Below are positions 13,061 to 26,363 of a stretch of DNA of 64,000 nucleotides, piece after piece. Every line of letters starts with the position of its first letter. Position 1 is the first letter of the stretch. This stretch comes from Carnegiea gigantea. Lineage: Eukaryota > Streptophyta > Magnoliopsida > Caryophyllales > Cactaceae. The position numbers and the translations under genes are program-made. The stretch lies in contig JAKOGI010000420.1 in NCBI GenBank assembly GCA_029747015.1, positions 186,001 to 250,000 of the forward strand, read 5' to 3'. The notes under the pieces were generated by a model that ran no database searches, was not told where the DNA came from, and saw nothing but the letters and a program-made list of their open reading frames with translations.

Positions 13061-13682
13061 TGTTGTCTATACAAGACATGGGCTCGAGCTCTGATATAAT
13101 TAAGTGGTACAAAATTGTAATAATACTAAATTTATAATCTTTTTTTGTTTGTTTGGGTGTGAATTCAGACGCTTTATTAATATTGTTGAGTTTTGATTGT
13201 TTTATTTAGGTTGTATCTATAATTTATGAAATTTGGCTAAGCACTATCAAATGGAATTTTCATAGGTTATCCTTTTTGCGTATAAATGAAAGCATACAGA
13301 TAAACTATCGATAATATTTAATTTATGCAAAAATTGGAAATATTGTTTATTTGGATTTTATGTGTAACACAAATTCTTATTCTATAAAATTGTGTCTTTT
13401 ATTAAAATATTTTTAACAATATACTAATCAATTTATGAATAACAAAAAATAATAAGCTTAAAAATAAAAGTAGTACTCACTTTAAAATTAAATGTATAAA
13501 ACTTCTGTTATCCGATTTTACACTTGACTGATAGATGATATATATTCTACCATTTACCTTTCATAAGTAAACCCCAAATTTTTGTTCGGATGGGGGGAAA
13601 ATGATGGGGAATTTTATGAGAAGTAGGTATTAAGGAGTTAACATGAGAGAGAGAGAGAATCAAGAAAGTTACTAATGAATAC

Positions 13683-13780
13683 ATTTTTTTGGGTCCATAG
13701 AAGCCACAAAGGGCAATACAATGGGCGAAGAGGAAATCGAACCTGTGACCTAATGCATCCAATACTTCAGTCAATACTTT
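13683..13780 (-). repeat. SINE relic in element A
   Basis: The minus strand shares GCATTAGGTCACAGGTTCGA, then a CCATTGTATTGC... and TGTGGCTTCTA tail, with the intact SINE at 35037-35170, including an exact GGTTCGATT box B. The 5' part with box A is degraded. An orthologous copy sits in element B at 20911-20995, so it was present before the two elements separated. Confidence 0.75.
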
Positions 13781-14299
13781 TCATTTTAAAAACAATTAAA
13801 TTTTTGATTGACGGTTGAGATTTGCCAGAATATTTAATCAAGGATTGTAAATAAGTAAATCTCCTAAAATCACTCTCACACAAGTCAACTCAACATTTCT
13901 TTTATATTATACTAGTTAAGACCCGTGCGTTGCATCGGGATTAAATTTTTGAATAAGTAAATGATATTTTAAAAGTATCGTTGAATGATTATTGCGTCGA
14001 CGTCAATAAGTTGAATAAAGAAATAATGAGAATTTTAATCTAACCCAAAAGAATTGGGGGAAGTAAAAAAAAACTTTATCACTACTATATTTTTTTTTCC
14101 ATTGAGGATTTTTTTTTTTTAATAAAAGAAGTTTCAAGCATACATATCTTTTTGAGCACGTGCCCAACGATTGCATCAGATTTGTATTTAATAAAATGAA
14201 TATTTTAAAAATAACATTACATTATTATTAATGTCTCTATAGCCTTCACAGAAAAATTATTTGTTATCTCTAAATTGTCTTGAAAATTTGCACGTAACT

Positions 14300-14397
14300 G
14301 TGTGTGCACGTAAATATACACACCTACATACCTACCTGCATACATACATACTCATATATACAAACATATATGTATGTATATATACATATATATATAC

Positions 14398-14446
<49 letters not shown>

Positions 14447-14668
14447 TATACATATACATATAAATATATATATATATATGCGCGCACACATACACACATA
14501 TATACATACATACATACATACATATAAATATATATATATATGTATATATATAGATATATATATATTATATATTGTATATGTATATGTATACATACATATT
14601 GTTGTGTGTGTGTGTGTGTGTTATATATATATATAATATATATATATCTATTTCTATATTATACAACA

Positions 14669-14712
<44 letters not shown>

Positions 14713-14973
14713 GTAGACCCATACATACACACAAACTATATATATACATATATGTGTACACACACACACACATACACACATATATATACACATATACATA
14801 CATGGATACACACACACACGCACGCACGCATACACACGCATATATATATAATACACACACACACACATACATATATAGATACATACATACATACATACAT
14901 ATATATTATATTATATATATATATATATATCTATATATATATATATATATGCACAACACACCTATACATATAA

Positions 14974-15043
<70 letters not shown>

Positions 15044-15186
15044 ATGAATGTGCTATATATAATATTATATATATGTATGTATGTATATCGATGAATGTGT
15101 GTGTATATTCATATATATATATATATGTGTTGTGGGGGGGGGCGCGCGCGTGTGTGTGGATATCTCTCTCTCTCTCTCTCTCGTCA

Positions 15187-15235
<49 letters not shown>

Positions 15236-15260
15236 GTGTGTGTGTGTGTGTGTGTATTCT
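14300..15260. repeat. long compound microsatellite with TC tract
   Basis: Almost 1 kb of TA, CA, TACA and GT repeats, with (TC)n at about 15162-15205 and a GGGGGGGGCGCGCGCG stretch near 15134-15150. All ORFs here are low-complexity shadows. Confidence 0.95.
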
Positions 15261-16092
15261 ACAGAATAAACCATTAACATTGCCATATTGCTGATAACCA
15301 CCTCTACCTATTTGAGCCTAAAACACATCAAGCTCCAAAGTTTTGATCATCAAACCAATTTTTTATTTGACCCCTAATTGCAAGTATTTAAGAAAATTCT
15401 TGTTAATCCTATTTATCCAGGAGATAAATGAAAAGAATAAAAAAAAAAGATACATATTTTGTACCATATATGTGCATTTCGGTGTTTAGGGAAAAAACAA
15501 AAAAAAGTCTGGTTTAAAGAGATTTTCATTGACCTTAGTAACACAAATTAGTGTTTAGCTAGTTTTCTTTGCGGAAATTCATTATAGATTACATTTATAA
15601 AATGTGTGATAAAAACATAGGGAGAATTAAAACCATGAAAATATTTGTTATCATACTAAGTTAATTAGACATCATAATAAATATTTAATATTTTATAAAC
15701 GTGTAGAATGTTGTGTAATTATTTATTTATCAATTACATCAATCCAAGTTCCGCCGCGCCCTCCCCTCGCCCCCCAAAAAAGGTCCAGCTGCACTAATTT
15801 GCACAATTTGTTTTTAGGGCGGGAAACGGGGGAGGGGAGGAAGGGAGACACAACCAGTAACACTAACGTAGAGTAAACCCTTTAATAATTTTGGACATCG
15901 AATACGTCCCAATTCTTCACAAATTCTATATGCTCTCCCTATTTTGTTTTGTTTGAGGGGTTCTTGCACAAAGTCATTACACCAACACAATCCAATCCCT
16001 AGCATTCTTCACCCCAAAGTAGAGATTTCTAATTTCTTTCACCTCCACCCCATGTAGTAGCGACCTAATTGTGCAAACGTCCCCAACAGTAG

Positions 16093-16678
16093 GGGTGAGC
16101 ACAAAAACCAATGCCGAAAAGTCAAACTGAAAAACTCAAGGACCGAACTAAAAAACCAGTGAACTGGTTTGACTTTCCTAAAAGAATCGATTTAGTTAAT
16201 CGAACCAAAAAAATTTTAGGATTTCGGTTTCGATTTCGGTTCAACCATTTGAGATTTGCAAACCAAAAATGCAAATCATAACCGAACCGAAAAATTGGGT
16301 TAACCGGATTTTCAGTTCGGTTACCGGTTAATTATTAATTTAAATTGTTAATTTTTAATTTTTACTCCTTTTAATTAATTTAATTATTTGGGAAACCAAA
16401 TATTAATTTACACATTATTGTATGTTTACTCTTATATTTTAATAGTTATAAAACCTACACTTCACTAATATAAAATTTAATATTTTTTTGAAAAAAGTAA
16501 AGTTTTGGGTTCAGTTAACATATCATAACCATGTGATTAACCAAATCTCAAATGGGCGAACTGAAACTGCGAAATTTTTCACTTCGGTTAACCGGACTAA
16601 ATTTTGTAGAAAAATCGAACAGGGTCTTTCGGTTTTTCAATTCGGTTTTTTAATGTCGGATTTTTTTCCTCACCCCAA
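16093..16678. mobile_element. GGTGAGCAC-type repeat, copy in element B
   Basis: Starts TAGGGGTGAGCACAAAAACC and ends TTTTTTCCTCACCCC, giving short inverted ends around GGGGTGAG. The interior carries many AACCGAAC/TTCGGTT motifs. It is the diverged partner of the copy at 12160-12794. Confidence 0.5.
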
Positions 16679-16742
16679 TGATCAAAAATATTATGGTCTC
16701 AAACTTGATGACAGCAAGTGGGAACTATAGAGCAAGCACATC

Positions 16743-17380
<638 letters not shown>

Positions 17381-17450
17381 ATGGATTGAAGGTTTTATTT
17401 TAGCTGGCATACAATTGCTTACATTCATTTTATAGTCTCCTAATGATTTA

Positions 17451-18559
17451 GGGCCTGTTCTATTTCACAATAAGATACAACTGTAAGTTGTAAAAAAAAT
17501 ATAAGGAGCTGTAAGGAGTTGTGAATGGATGTAAGGAGTTGTAAGAAAATGTAAAGAACTGTAAGGATAAATGTAAGGAGTTGCTGAATTATTAAAGAGT
17601 TGTATCGTATAAATTGTGACAATTATGACATATTAGCCATATTTACGACTAAAATTTGATACTATCCGTAAACAAAATATTTCTTAGTATAATTAAAATG
17701 AAATTTTTTTTTTTACAAAGAACGTTTTGGATAAGAAATGATAATATTAAAATAATAAACTTATTGAAAATAAACAATTAACTAAGTTAGTTACGTAACA
17801 ATAAAATATATTAAACCCCATAAATTTGGTCAAGAAAATTTCATAAACTTGAGCACCACTTAAACCATTAACCAAGTTAGTTATAAAAAATAAACCATTA
17901 ACTAAGTTAGTTACCAAAAATTAAATGTGGTTCCTAACGAAATTGAGGATCGTCGTGGCTATTATTGACCCTACTTTAAGGTCAAACTTTTTTATTTATG
18001 AATCATTTATATAAATGATATAGTTGTGCACATTAATTCAAAAGTGTTAAACACATGTTTAATTTATATTCGTAGGATTGCATAGGAGCATTAGATGGCT
18101 CTCATGTATGCTTCAGATTTAAACATGAACAAAAACTTTGTATTATACTTTTAAAAGTATGGTCACTTATTTCATCTATAATAACATATATGATTCATGT
18201 CGAAACTCAAGTTGTAATTTACATCGTTATATTATGTTTTTATATTTATATAGATGTTGTGTTTATAAGATATTTACAAATTTTGTATATTGATAGCATA
18301 ATTAAAAAGTATACATATTTTGTAATTAAAATAAATAAATGTTATAGATAATCTATATGAGATGTAAGAAGATGTAAGATGATGTAAGGATTATGTTAAG
18401 GATGTAAGGAGTTGTAAAGAGATGTAATAAGCTATAAGGAGCTGTAAGAAGATGTAAAGAGATGTAAGGATTGTACTAAGGATGTAAGGAGCTGTAAGGA
18501 GATGTAAGAAGTTGTAAGCTCTTAACTGAATCCTCAAAAATGCGAAATAGAACAGGGCT
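17451..18559. mobile_element. PIF/Harbinger-type element relic, 1109 bp
   Basis: Terminal inverted repeats GGGCCTGTTCTATTTC (17451-17466) and, at the other end inverted, AGCCCTGTTCTATTTC (18559-18544) differ at one or two bases. Both sides carry a TTA target duplication (17448-17450, 18560-18562), the usual 3-bp site of the superfamily. Subterminal zones (17480-17600, 18355-18520) repeat TGTAAGGAGTTG/TGTAAGGAGATG many times. At 18076-18111 the plus strand encodes DCIGALDGSHVC, matching the first-Asp block of Harbinger DDE transposases. No long frame surrounds it, so the transposase is dead. Confidence 0.85.
18076..18111 (+). pseudogene. Harbinger transposase catalytic-block fragment
   Basis: Twelve codons read DCIGALDGSHVC; PIF/Harbinger transposases have D-C-x-G-A-x-D-G-T-H here, with a catalytic Asp. 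An AG acceptor-like dinucleotide directly precedes it. Downstream codons diverge quickly from the family. Confidence 0.8.
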
Positions 18560-18562
18560 TTA

Positions 18563-19744
18563 GTCTTAAATTACTTCGTAACCTATCGAAGTATTCAAAA
18601 TTAATTTCATTGTCTTTAATACTCTCGAAAATGGTAAATTCTATGATTTTGATTGGGGCGTTCTTCTTCCCCCCGGATGTAACTTTGATAGTGGCAAAGA
18701 ACTAGCTTAATTTATACACGGTTCAAGCATTTAATCGGATATAATAGTTACAGCAAATGCTATATACTACGTACCTCACTAGAACAAAATCATATGATGG
18801 CATCATATATATAACACAACGTTTAAAAAGCCATTAGTTTATTCGTTGACTACCACGTGACCTTTATATTGATAATCTTCTTTTATCACCAGGAGACTTT
18901 TTTCTTAGGGTTTCTGTTGCATTGGCCACTGCAGGGTCCACAGCGTTTCAGAGTTCTTGGCCCAATACGATGATGTTCTTATGTTTTTGAGATTGACATA
19001 GTCATTATTGTTATTACCATGGATTACAGCTCAGAATCGATGGGCCCAAATATTCTTCGTTAAAAACCCTTTCAAAATTTGGAGTGCTGTCATAATCTTC
19101 ATCTCTTCCATTCATTAAAAAATTAAGGCCATGAGGAATTCTGAAGTATGGATTTACCTAATCTCTCACCAAATTAAAAGAAATTGTGAGTGTTAACTGT
19201 CAAAATGTCAAATAATTCATCAAAGCTATGATATTTAGAGGCTGTACCGGAGACGTGTTTTTAGATTAGATATTCAATTAAAAATGCTTATCTATTTTCG
19301 ACGTAATTTAGTGTTAAATATTGATTAAAACTGTTTAAAATCGGGTCTAAAAATTTGGGCTTAGTCCTTCTCCCATTTCCTCTCTGTACAAAACCCTAGT
19401 TTCTTATTCATATATCCTTAAGAGCTATCTTTTTTTTTTTTTTGGGGAGGAAAATGAATAATTCATTGATCATCCATTATACGCCATACGATACTTACAA
19501 TGCATATTCGATTAATACAAATGCAATATTTAGTATCAAAATCATATCTCAACATCCAAAATACTAACTTGAAACACATTAATCACTTGTCTTCCCACGT
19601 TTGCTGTTTCTTGATGCAGACTGGGAAAGAAACCCACATATCTATTGCAATTTCTTGACTGACGTTGATCTATTGATCGAGTGTAGCATTCTTGGATGAG
19701 ATATTTTTCCAACACACCAAAGACTATATTTGAAAGGGCGAAAT

Positions 19745-19745
<1 letters not shown>
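18563..19745. other. unique insert segment in element B, no gene seen
   Basis: AT-rich DNA between the Harbinger relic and the second microsatellite part, absent from element A. A T-run followed by GGGGAGG lies at 19429-19448. The minus ORF at 19542-19823 runs into the CA tract and has no recognisable domain. Origin unknown; it may be captured host sequence. Confidence 0.4.
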
Positions 19746-20089
<344 letters not shown>

Positions 20090-20090
<1 letters not shown>

Positions 20091-20250
20091 GGGGGCGGGG
20101 ATGTTGTCTATATAATGCATGGTCTCGAGCTATAATATAATTAAGTAGTATGAATTATAATAATACTCAGTCTGTAATCTTTTTTTTTTTGGTTTGTTTG
20201 GGTGTGAATTCGGATGCTTTGTTAATGTTGTTGAGTTTTGATTATTACAT

Positions 20251-20283
<33 letters not shown>

Positions 20284-20390
20284 TATATATGTGTGTGTTG
20301 GGGGGGGAGGCGGGGATGTTGTCTATACAATGCATGGTCTCGAGTTATAATATAATTAAGTGGTATGAAATGTAATAATGTTGTTGAGTT
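20090..20390 (+). repeat. internal duplication after G-run
   Basis: The phrase GGATGTTGTCTATA...GCATGGTCTCGAG occurs at about 20099 and again at about 20314. Each follows a GT tract and G-run and precedes TATAATATAATTAAGT. Element A has one copy (13060-13100). Confidence 0.8.
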
Positions 20391-20850
20391 TTGATTATTT
20401 ATTTAAGTTGCGTCTGTAATTCATGAAATTTCGCTAAGCACTATTAAATGGAATTTCCATAAGTTATCCTTTTTGGGTATAAATGAAAGCATACAGGTAG
20501 ACTATCCACAGTATTTAATTTACAAAAATTGGAAATATTATTTATTTGGATTTTATGTATAACACAAATTCTTATTCTATAAATTTGTGTCTTTTATTAA
20601 AATATTTTTAACAACGTACTAATCAATTTATGAATAACAAAAAATAATAAGTTTAAAAATAAAAGTAGTACTCACTTTAAAAGTAAATGTATAAAATTTT
20701 TATTATTCGATTTTATATTTGACTGACTGATGATATAAGTCCTACCATTTACCTATCATAAATGAGCCCTAAATTTATGTTTGGATGGAGGGAAAAAATA
20801 ATAGGGAATTTTATGAGAAGTTGGTCTTAAGGAGTTAACGTGAGAGAGAG

Positions 20851-20890
<40 letters not shown>

Positions 20891-20910
20891 TTAAGGAAGC
20901 TACTAATGAA

Positions 20911-20995
20911 TTTTTTTTTTTGCCCGTGGGAGTCACGAAGTGTAATACAATGGGGGATGAGGGAATCAAACATGGGACCTAATGCACCCAGTACA
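20911..20995 (-). repeat. SINE relic in element B
   Basis: Minus-strand GCATTAGGTCCCATGTTTGATTCC and a CCATTGTATTACAC... tail correspond to the SINE at 35037-35170 and to the element A copy. Box B is mutated. An (AG)n run at 20841-20890 lies just outside. Confidence 0.7.
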
Positions 20996-21558
20996 CCTTT
21001 TTATTTTTTAAAAAACAATTAAATTTTTGATTGATGGCTGAGATTTGGCAGAGTATTTGATCAAGGGTTGTAACTAAGTCTACCTCCTAAAATCACTCTC
21101 ATGCAAGTCAACTTAACATTTCTTTTATATATAGTATTAGATTAGATAATAAATTAAATTAGTGTAGTTGAAAGTAGTTTTGTCAAAAGTGCCAAATATC
21201 ACGGTTTGTTGATTAATTAATATTCTTTGGACGTATTTTATAGTACAGCTTCAAGAAGGAGAAAAACAAAAATAAAAAATTGAAATACATTTTACCCAAA
21301 ATGCTAATCATATATACAAGAAATTACAATGATGCTAATATATATTGTTCGTTTTTAATAGTAAAAAAGCTTAGTTGGCTTTAAGATGCGAAGATGAAGG
21401 ATCTGGAGAAATAGGCACACATTGTCATAGTATTTCAGTATTCTAATTTTTTCCTTTTTTATGCAAGTAAAGGTGTACTATTTATCGAAATTAAATGTAT
21501 ATTTTTTTTATCCAACTTCCTGATAATTATCAACTAACTGATTGATGCGCCCTTTGAA

Positions 21559-21726
21559 TTTTTTTTTTTTGGGTCTTAAATCCTCCATTTTACTAGAGTC
21601 GAGCTACTGTTGGTCCGATAAGGGGGTAGAACTCTTCTATTACAGATTTTTTCTATTCACAAGACTCGAATGTAAGACCTTACTTAAGAGAATAAGTATC
21701 AAACCACTTGAACGAATCTGTGTTAA
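21559..21726 (-). repeat. tRNA-derived SINE-like repeat
   Basis: On the minus strand, TTCAAGTGGTTTGATAC resembles a box A and CATTCGAGTCTT a box B about 40 bases later. The copy ends in CCC followed by an A-run (plus-strand T-run 21559-21570). Target duplications were not found. Confidence 0.5.
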
Positions 21727-22620
21727 TAATCTACCCTTTGATTAATTACGCTATTCGCCACGTTAGTCTTTTGAAGGATAAGTAACTGGTGGTAGTCAAA
21801 AGATTTTCCAAAACCATTAGATTAATATCTTGGTCGATAACACATATGACATGTGCTCCCAAATCCTGACTCTCGTGTTTTAATTTAGTCTTAGTCTTCC
21901 CACCAGCTTATCTTTACTAATCATCACATAAATATGCAATCAGCAATAATCTTTTTATATTAATGTGGAAATTAGAATGTTTGTTAAATTAAATGAACTT
22001 GCCTTCTTTTTGCTTTTTCATCTTTTCCTTTTTAACAACATAGATAGGGACTTCTAAAAAACTTGTAAAACAGTGTAGAAAATCTCAAATAGCCATGATC
22101 AATATTGTAGTGCTGACACAAATGTATCCGACTCAAATACTCGAATTTGTTTGACCGGAAAAAATCGGGTATGGTCATGAATTTTTCGTCAGAATTTTAA
22201 ATTCAGACGCAATATTTTTCATATTTCTATTGTTTGAATTTTGATATTACCCAATTTGTTCAACCTGCATTCCACCCAAACCTGAAATTTTACCAGCGCT
22301 AAATTCAATAGTCAACATCGAATTGAAATAAAAGAAACAGCCAGGGGATAATCATATTCATTGAAAAAAATATAATTATAAAAATATGACATTTCCTATA
22401 ATTTAAATATTTGTATTCTTATACTACACCATCCTACCATTCTTATTGCATTTGATGCGTGACACATTAGTTTTCACCCCAAACAAGAATGAAATTTTAA
22501 TGACGCTATATGGAATTATGGATTACAATGCAAATAAAATCCTTTCCTTCTTTAATGATACGAGTTATTACTACACCAATAAAATTCTTCCCTCGTTGGG
22601 GTAATGTATGACATACGTTT

Positions 22621-22731
22621 AGGAGCATGTACTCCCACTTGTTACATATATATATTTATCTAGCATGTATTTATCATATAGATAGTTTTTAATATGCAGC
22701 GCTGACGTGACTTGTGGGAGCATGTACTCCT
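22621..22731. repeat. short fold-back repeat
   Basis: AGGAGCATGTACTCCCACTTG at the left is inverted at the right as AGGAGTACATGCTCCCACAAG, about 25 bp with few mismatches around a 60-bp AT-rich loop. This suggests a tiny MITE or a structured transcript. Confidence 0.65.
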
Positions 22732-25700
22732 AGGAGTATGGTATAGACTTTATGCCGTTGGTGATCCCCAAAAAAATCTTCCCGTATAAAAATACGGATT
22801 CCCTCTCTTTCCTTTTTTTCTTTGGGATAAATAAGGACATGCATTCTCTTAATTAAGTCGATATATATATATATATATATATATTTATGGTCTCCTTTTG
22901 AAAGCATGCACCAACTTAAAAATAAAAACCGTAGTGATCAATACAGGTTTCAAACCCGCAAAAATGAGACTCGTAAGAGACGTTGTAATTAGTGATTAAT
23001 ATCGGACATTCAGAATGCGGCCAAAACTACCAGTCTACCATGACTGTTATATCAGTTTTTCCACGTCATGCCGACAAACAATCAAGCACACTGTTTGTTC
23101 CACTCGTGTTTGAAAAAGATATTTTCATTCGCCCCCCCTTTCTTGAAATAAGTGGCTCAAAAATTTTCCACGTACCAGATAAATGGTGTTAGCTTCAATT
23201 GACACAACATGTTGCCTCTATTTGTGCTTTACCCGTTCGTAATTTGGACAATAATCTATACTTTTTAAGAAGGAATAATAATAACACTACCATCTTCTAG
23301 TTTAGATTCCGTTTTCATAGGTATGAGGAGATCCAAATATAGGTAACCTTACTTCTACAGGTATTCCTGTCAGTAGAGGGGCTGATTTCAAAAAACACAC
23401 AAATAAATAACTTTGTGAAAATATTTTATAGAAGAAGGATTTCATGGAAATATTTTATGAAAAAGAACTAAGGATAAGCAGTAGGATATGAAAAAAAAAA
23501 AAAACCTTAATAAAACAGGTGACAATAACTACTAATCAAAAGATAAGTACAAGATTCTATGAATAAATACTTTTTAAGAAGGAAATGAACATATATAGAT
23601 CCTAAGAAAGCAAATACAAATCTTAAGTGATAATTATGACAAATCATTTAGGGCGAGATCGTGGTTAGTATACTGTATATTAAATGAACGAAAAATAGTT
23701 GGATTAGATAGTGTAAAATTATAAGTATTTGCAATTGTTTAAAATTGTGGTATTAATGTGATTTCTATTGGTTAATTACAAGATTAAACATAATTTTGGT
23801 CCCTCCAACAAGGTTGATCATCTATTACTAGTAATTGGGATGCTTTTTATCAACAGTAGAATTGCTAGATCCTTACATATTCTATGAAATAATATCTACA
23901 TAACAAATTAATAATGCTGTCAACTTACTAACGATAAAATTATCAGATCCTTACATATTCTATAAAATACTCAAAAAAGGTTGAAGTAGGATTTGAATGA
24001 GTATATGACGCTCCTTTCCCATCAAGATAAATCTAAACAAATAAGCTAAGGGTTTACCCTTTTTTTGGGTAATTATAGGACCTTCGAAGAGGGAACATTG
24101 AATAGTGCCAAAAGTAAGAGTATATAAAGACAAAAAGTAAAAATCACTCAAGAGCCTAACACAAGTAAACAACCAAAAGTACAACAACCCACACATAAAG
24201 CCATCCAAAGCTCTGCATCTTCATTCAATTTCATCATTTGCAACTCAAAAGTAATCTGAAATTCGAACAAGATATCTCTTGTAAGCTTCTGAATTTGAAT
24301 CTGGATCTTCCACCCAACAAGCAAAAGCTAAGGGTCTACCTAGCTAGCTATAATCCATCACCTTCAAACTAATCAAGGTACCATCTACAACTACCAACCT
24401 ATTAAGACTAACCAAAATCATCAAAAGACAAAGATACATACATATATACATACATGGTAATCATAACAAGAGAAAATCTTGCTTATGATAAACCAAAAGA
24501 GGTTAAATTATTATGGAGAGTGACCAAACCCATGTTGCTTCCATGTCATCAAAGGATTAAAGGTGCCGAAAGCACTATGTATATACATATACAAAATGGC
24601 AACTAGGATAAGACATAAGAGTGGTCTCTAACTTTCTAGCCTCCACACATCTAGAAAAGCTAATTACCTTAAAAATTTGCCCCTTCCCTCAATTTTAGAC
24701 CATGCCCTTTTTCTTGTTCGTTAACTTCATTTTCACACTTGTCCTATTAATTAGCTTAAAGTCTACTTTGTGTAATTGCTGTCCACCTTATTGACTAACT
24801 ATGTATAGCACTACTACACAATGAAAAATTGAAAATGCCCCACTTTGTTTCTCTTACACTGAATTTTTATTAGCTTTATCGTCTTTAACTGTCGATTTTT
24901 TAAAATATCTTAAAATTAAGAACATTGCTGATAAAGTGAACAATTGGACAAGGAATGTTTTGCCTATGCACTGAAACAGTAGTTGGACATAGGCGTGAAC
25001 GTTTGGATAGTGACGTATCGAAAAGGAAGTCTAGGGTAAGATAAACTACCCTTAAAAGAAGGGGGGAGGGGATTTGAATTCACATTATAGCTTCCCAAAA
25101 AAAAAAAGGGAAAAGGTCATGCAAAGTGTTGAGTGACATTGGATTGTTTTTGCAAATGGAAAAGAGACAAAAGCTAATACAAAGCTTTTTTTTTGCCTTG
25201 TAATATCATCATCATTCATCATCTTGATTATGTAAATGATATGAGGATGTGGATGATGATGCCTTCTTTTGGTTGTCTATATGATGTTATTGCCCTAAAT
25301 AGGATTGATTGCATAGAATTGCAGCTTTCCATGTCATTCCTCATCAGTTTTCGTCTAAAGGTCTAAAAATAAGGATTTCAATAGTTCCTCCACCAATCAA
25401 TATTCAATAATGTTGATTGAGGTGACTATTGACTGACTTACTTTATTTTAGGATTGTGTTTGGTTGGAAAAACATGATTTTTTCGGAAATTTTTTTTTAT
25501 TGCCTTACAAAAGAAAAGTGAAAAAATATAATTCGAATATCATTCATTATCTAACTCAATTGAACAGAGTTTACCCCGCTCCGAGGTTGTTTCACTTGGG
25601 AAGCATGAGGCAATGCTCGTTACTAGTTTTTAAATAATTCATTATAGTAATACATTTGAGATTTATTTTGAAATCGATCACTAAAGCATGTCCTGTAGTT

Positions 25701-26034
25701 TACTTTGAATTTCTGACTAATTTTATTTTTGGTTCAAGAATCTAGTTCTTGTCTTCTCTAGAGCGCACTTTCTTAGTTTCAGACATAAGAAAAAGTTGAA
25801 ATAATATGGTGAGACAAGTATATAAACAATAACTAACCCAAGTTATTTTGCATCATCTTTCAACAAAACTACTAATTTTAGTAATAAAAAGGTCATAAAT
25901 GTGGTAGCTTTTGATGAAGCCTAGGTATAGCCTTCTACCCTCATATGTACATAATGCATAATATACTTGGAAAGTATGTTCTAATGCAATCAACCAATAC
26001 TTTTTATGTGTACCTTTCCTATACTTAGTTATTA

Positions 26035-26363
26035 GGCCCTATTCTTTTCGTTGGCAAATCCAAATTCATCAATTTCAATCAACTTCAAGTCATATTAACC
26101 CACTTCACAAACTTTAATAAAAAATATCAACCTCAACCAACTTCTACTACCCACTTCCTATTATTTTAACCCACTTCTATCCATCTTTTTTAAAAAAAAA
26201 AAAAATTTCAACCCATTTCAACCAGCTTCAACTTATTTCAACCCATTTCAATCCGCTTCAATAAAAAAAATACCTGCTTCAACCTATTTCAACTTATTTC
26301 TACCAATTTCAGCTAATTTCATCAATTTATCAACTGATATTTCCCAACGAAAATAACAGGTCC
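26035..26363. mobile_element. Tourist-like MITE, 329 bp
   Basis: Ends are GGCCCTATTCTTTTCGTTGG and, inverted, GGACCTGTTATTTTCGTTGG, flanked by TTA on both sides (26032-26034 and 26364-26366). The interior repeats TTTCAACCCA / TTCAACTT. TIR sequence and TTA target link it to the Harbinger superfamily and to the copy at 45521-45651. Confidence 0.85.

Larger units (their letters stand above)
10635..13911 (-). mobile_element. Helitron A (non-autonomous), minus-oriented
   Basis: Read on the minus strand, the 3' end is CTAA (10638-10635) followed by T. It is preceded by GGGTCTTAG and a decayed CCCG/CGGG hairpin, matching the Helitron CTRR end. The 5' end at 13911 (TATAATATAAAAGAAATG) abuts the CTAG end of element B. 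The element is about 3.28 kb with no Rep or helicase coding. Inside are microsatellites at 11020-11335 and 12855-13060, a GGATGAGCAC-bounded repeat at about 12160-12794 and a SINE at 13683-13780. Nearly all unique parts recur, diverged, in element B. Confidence 0.75.
21142..26034. other. AT-rich intergenic DNA with scattered repeats
   Basis: No gene was recognised. Visible items are the SINE-like copy at 21559-21726, the fold-back at 22621-22731, (TA)n at 22863-22884, and a TTTGGTTGGAAAA-type transposon-end phrase near 25455. The region on both strands has short random ORFs only. Confidence 0.5.

Noticed and set aside
13060..13100. CTCGAGCTCTGATATAATTAAG as a retroelement primer-binding site
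   Set aside because: It lacks the TGGTATCAGAG core and has no LTR beside it; the phrase belongs to the Helitron body.
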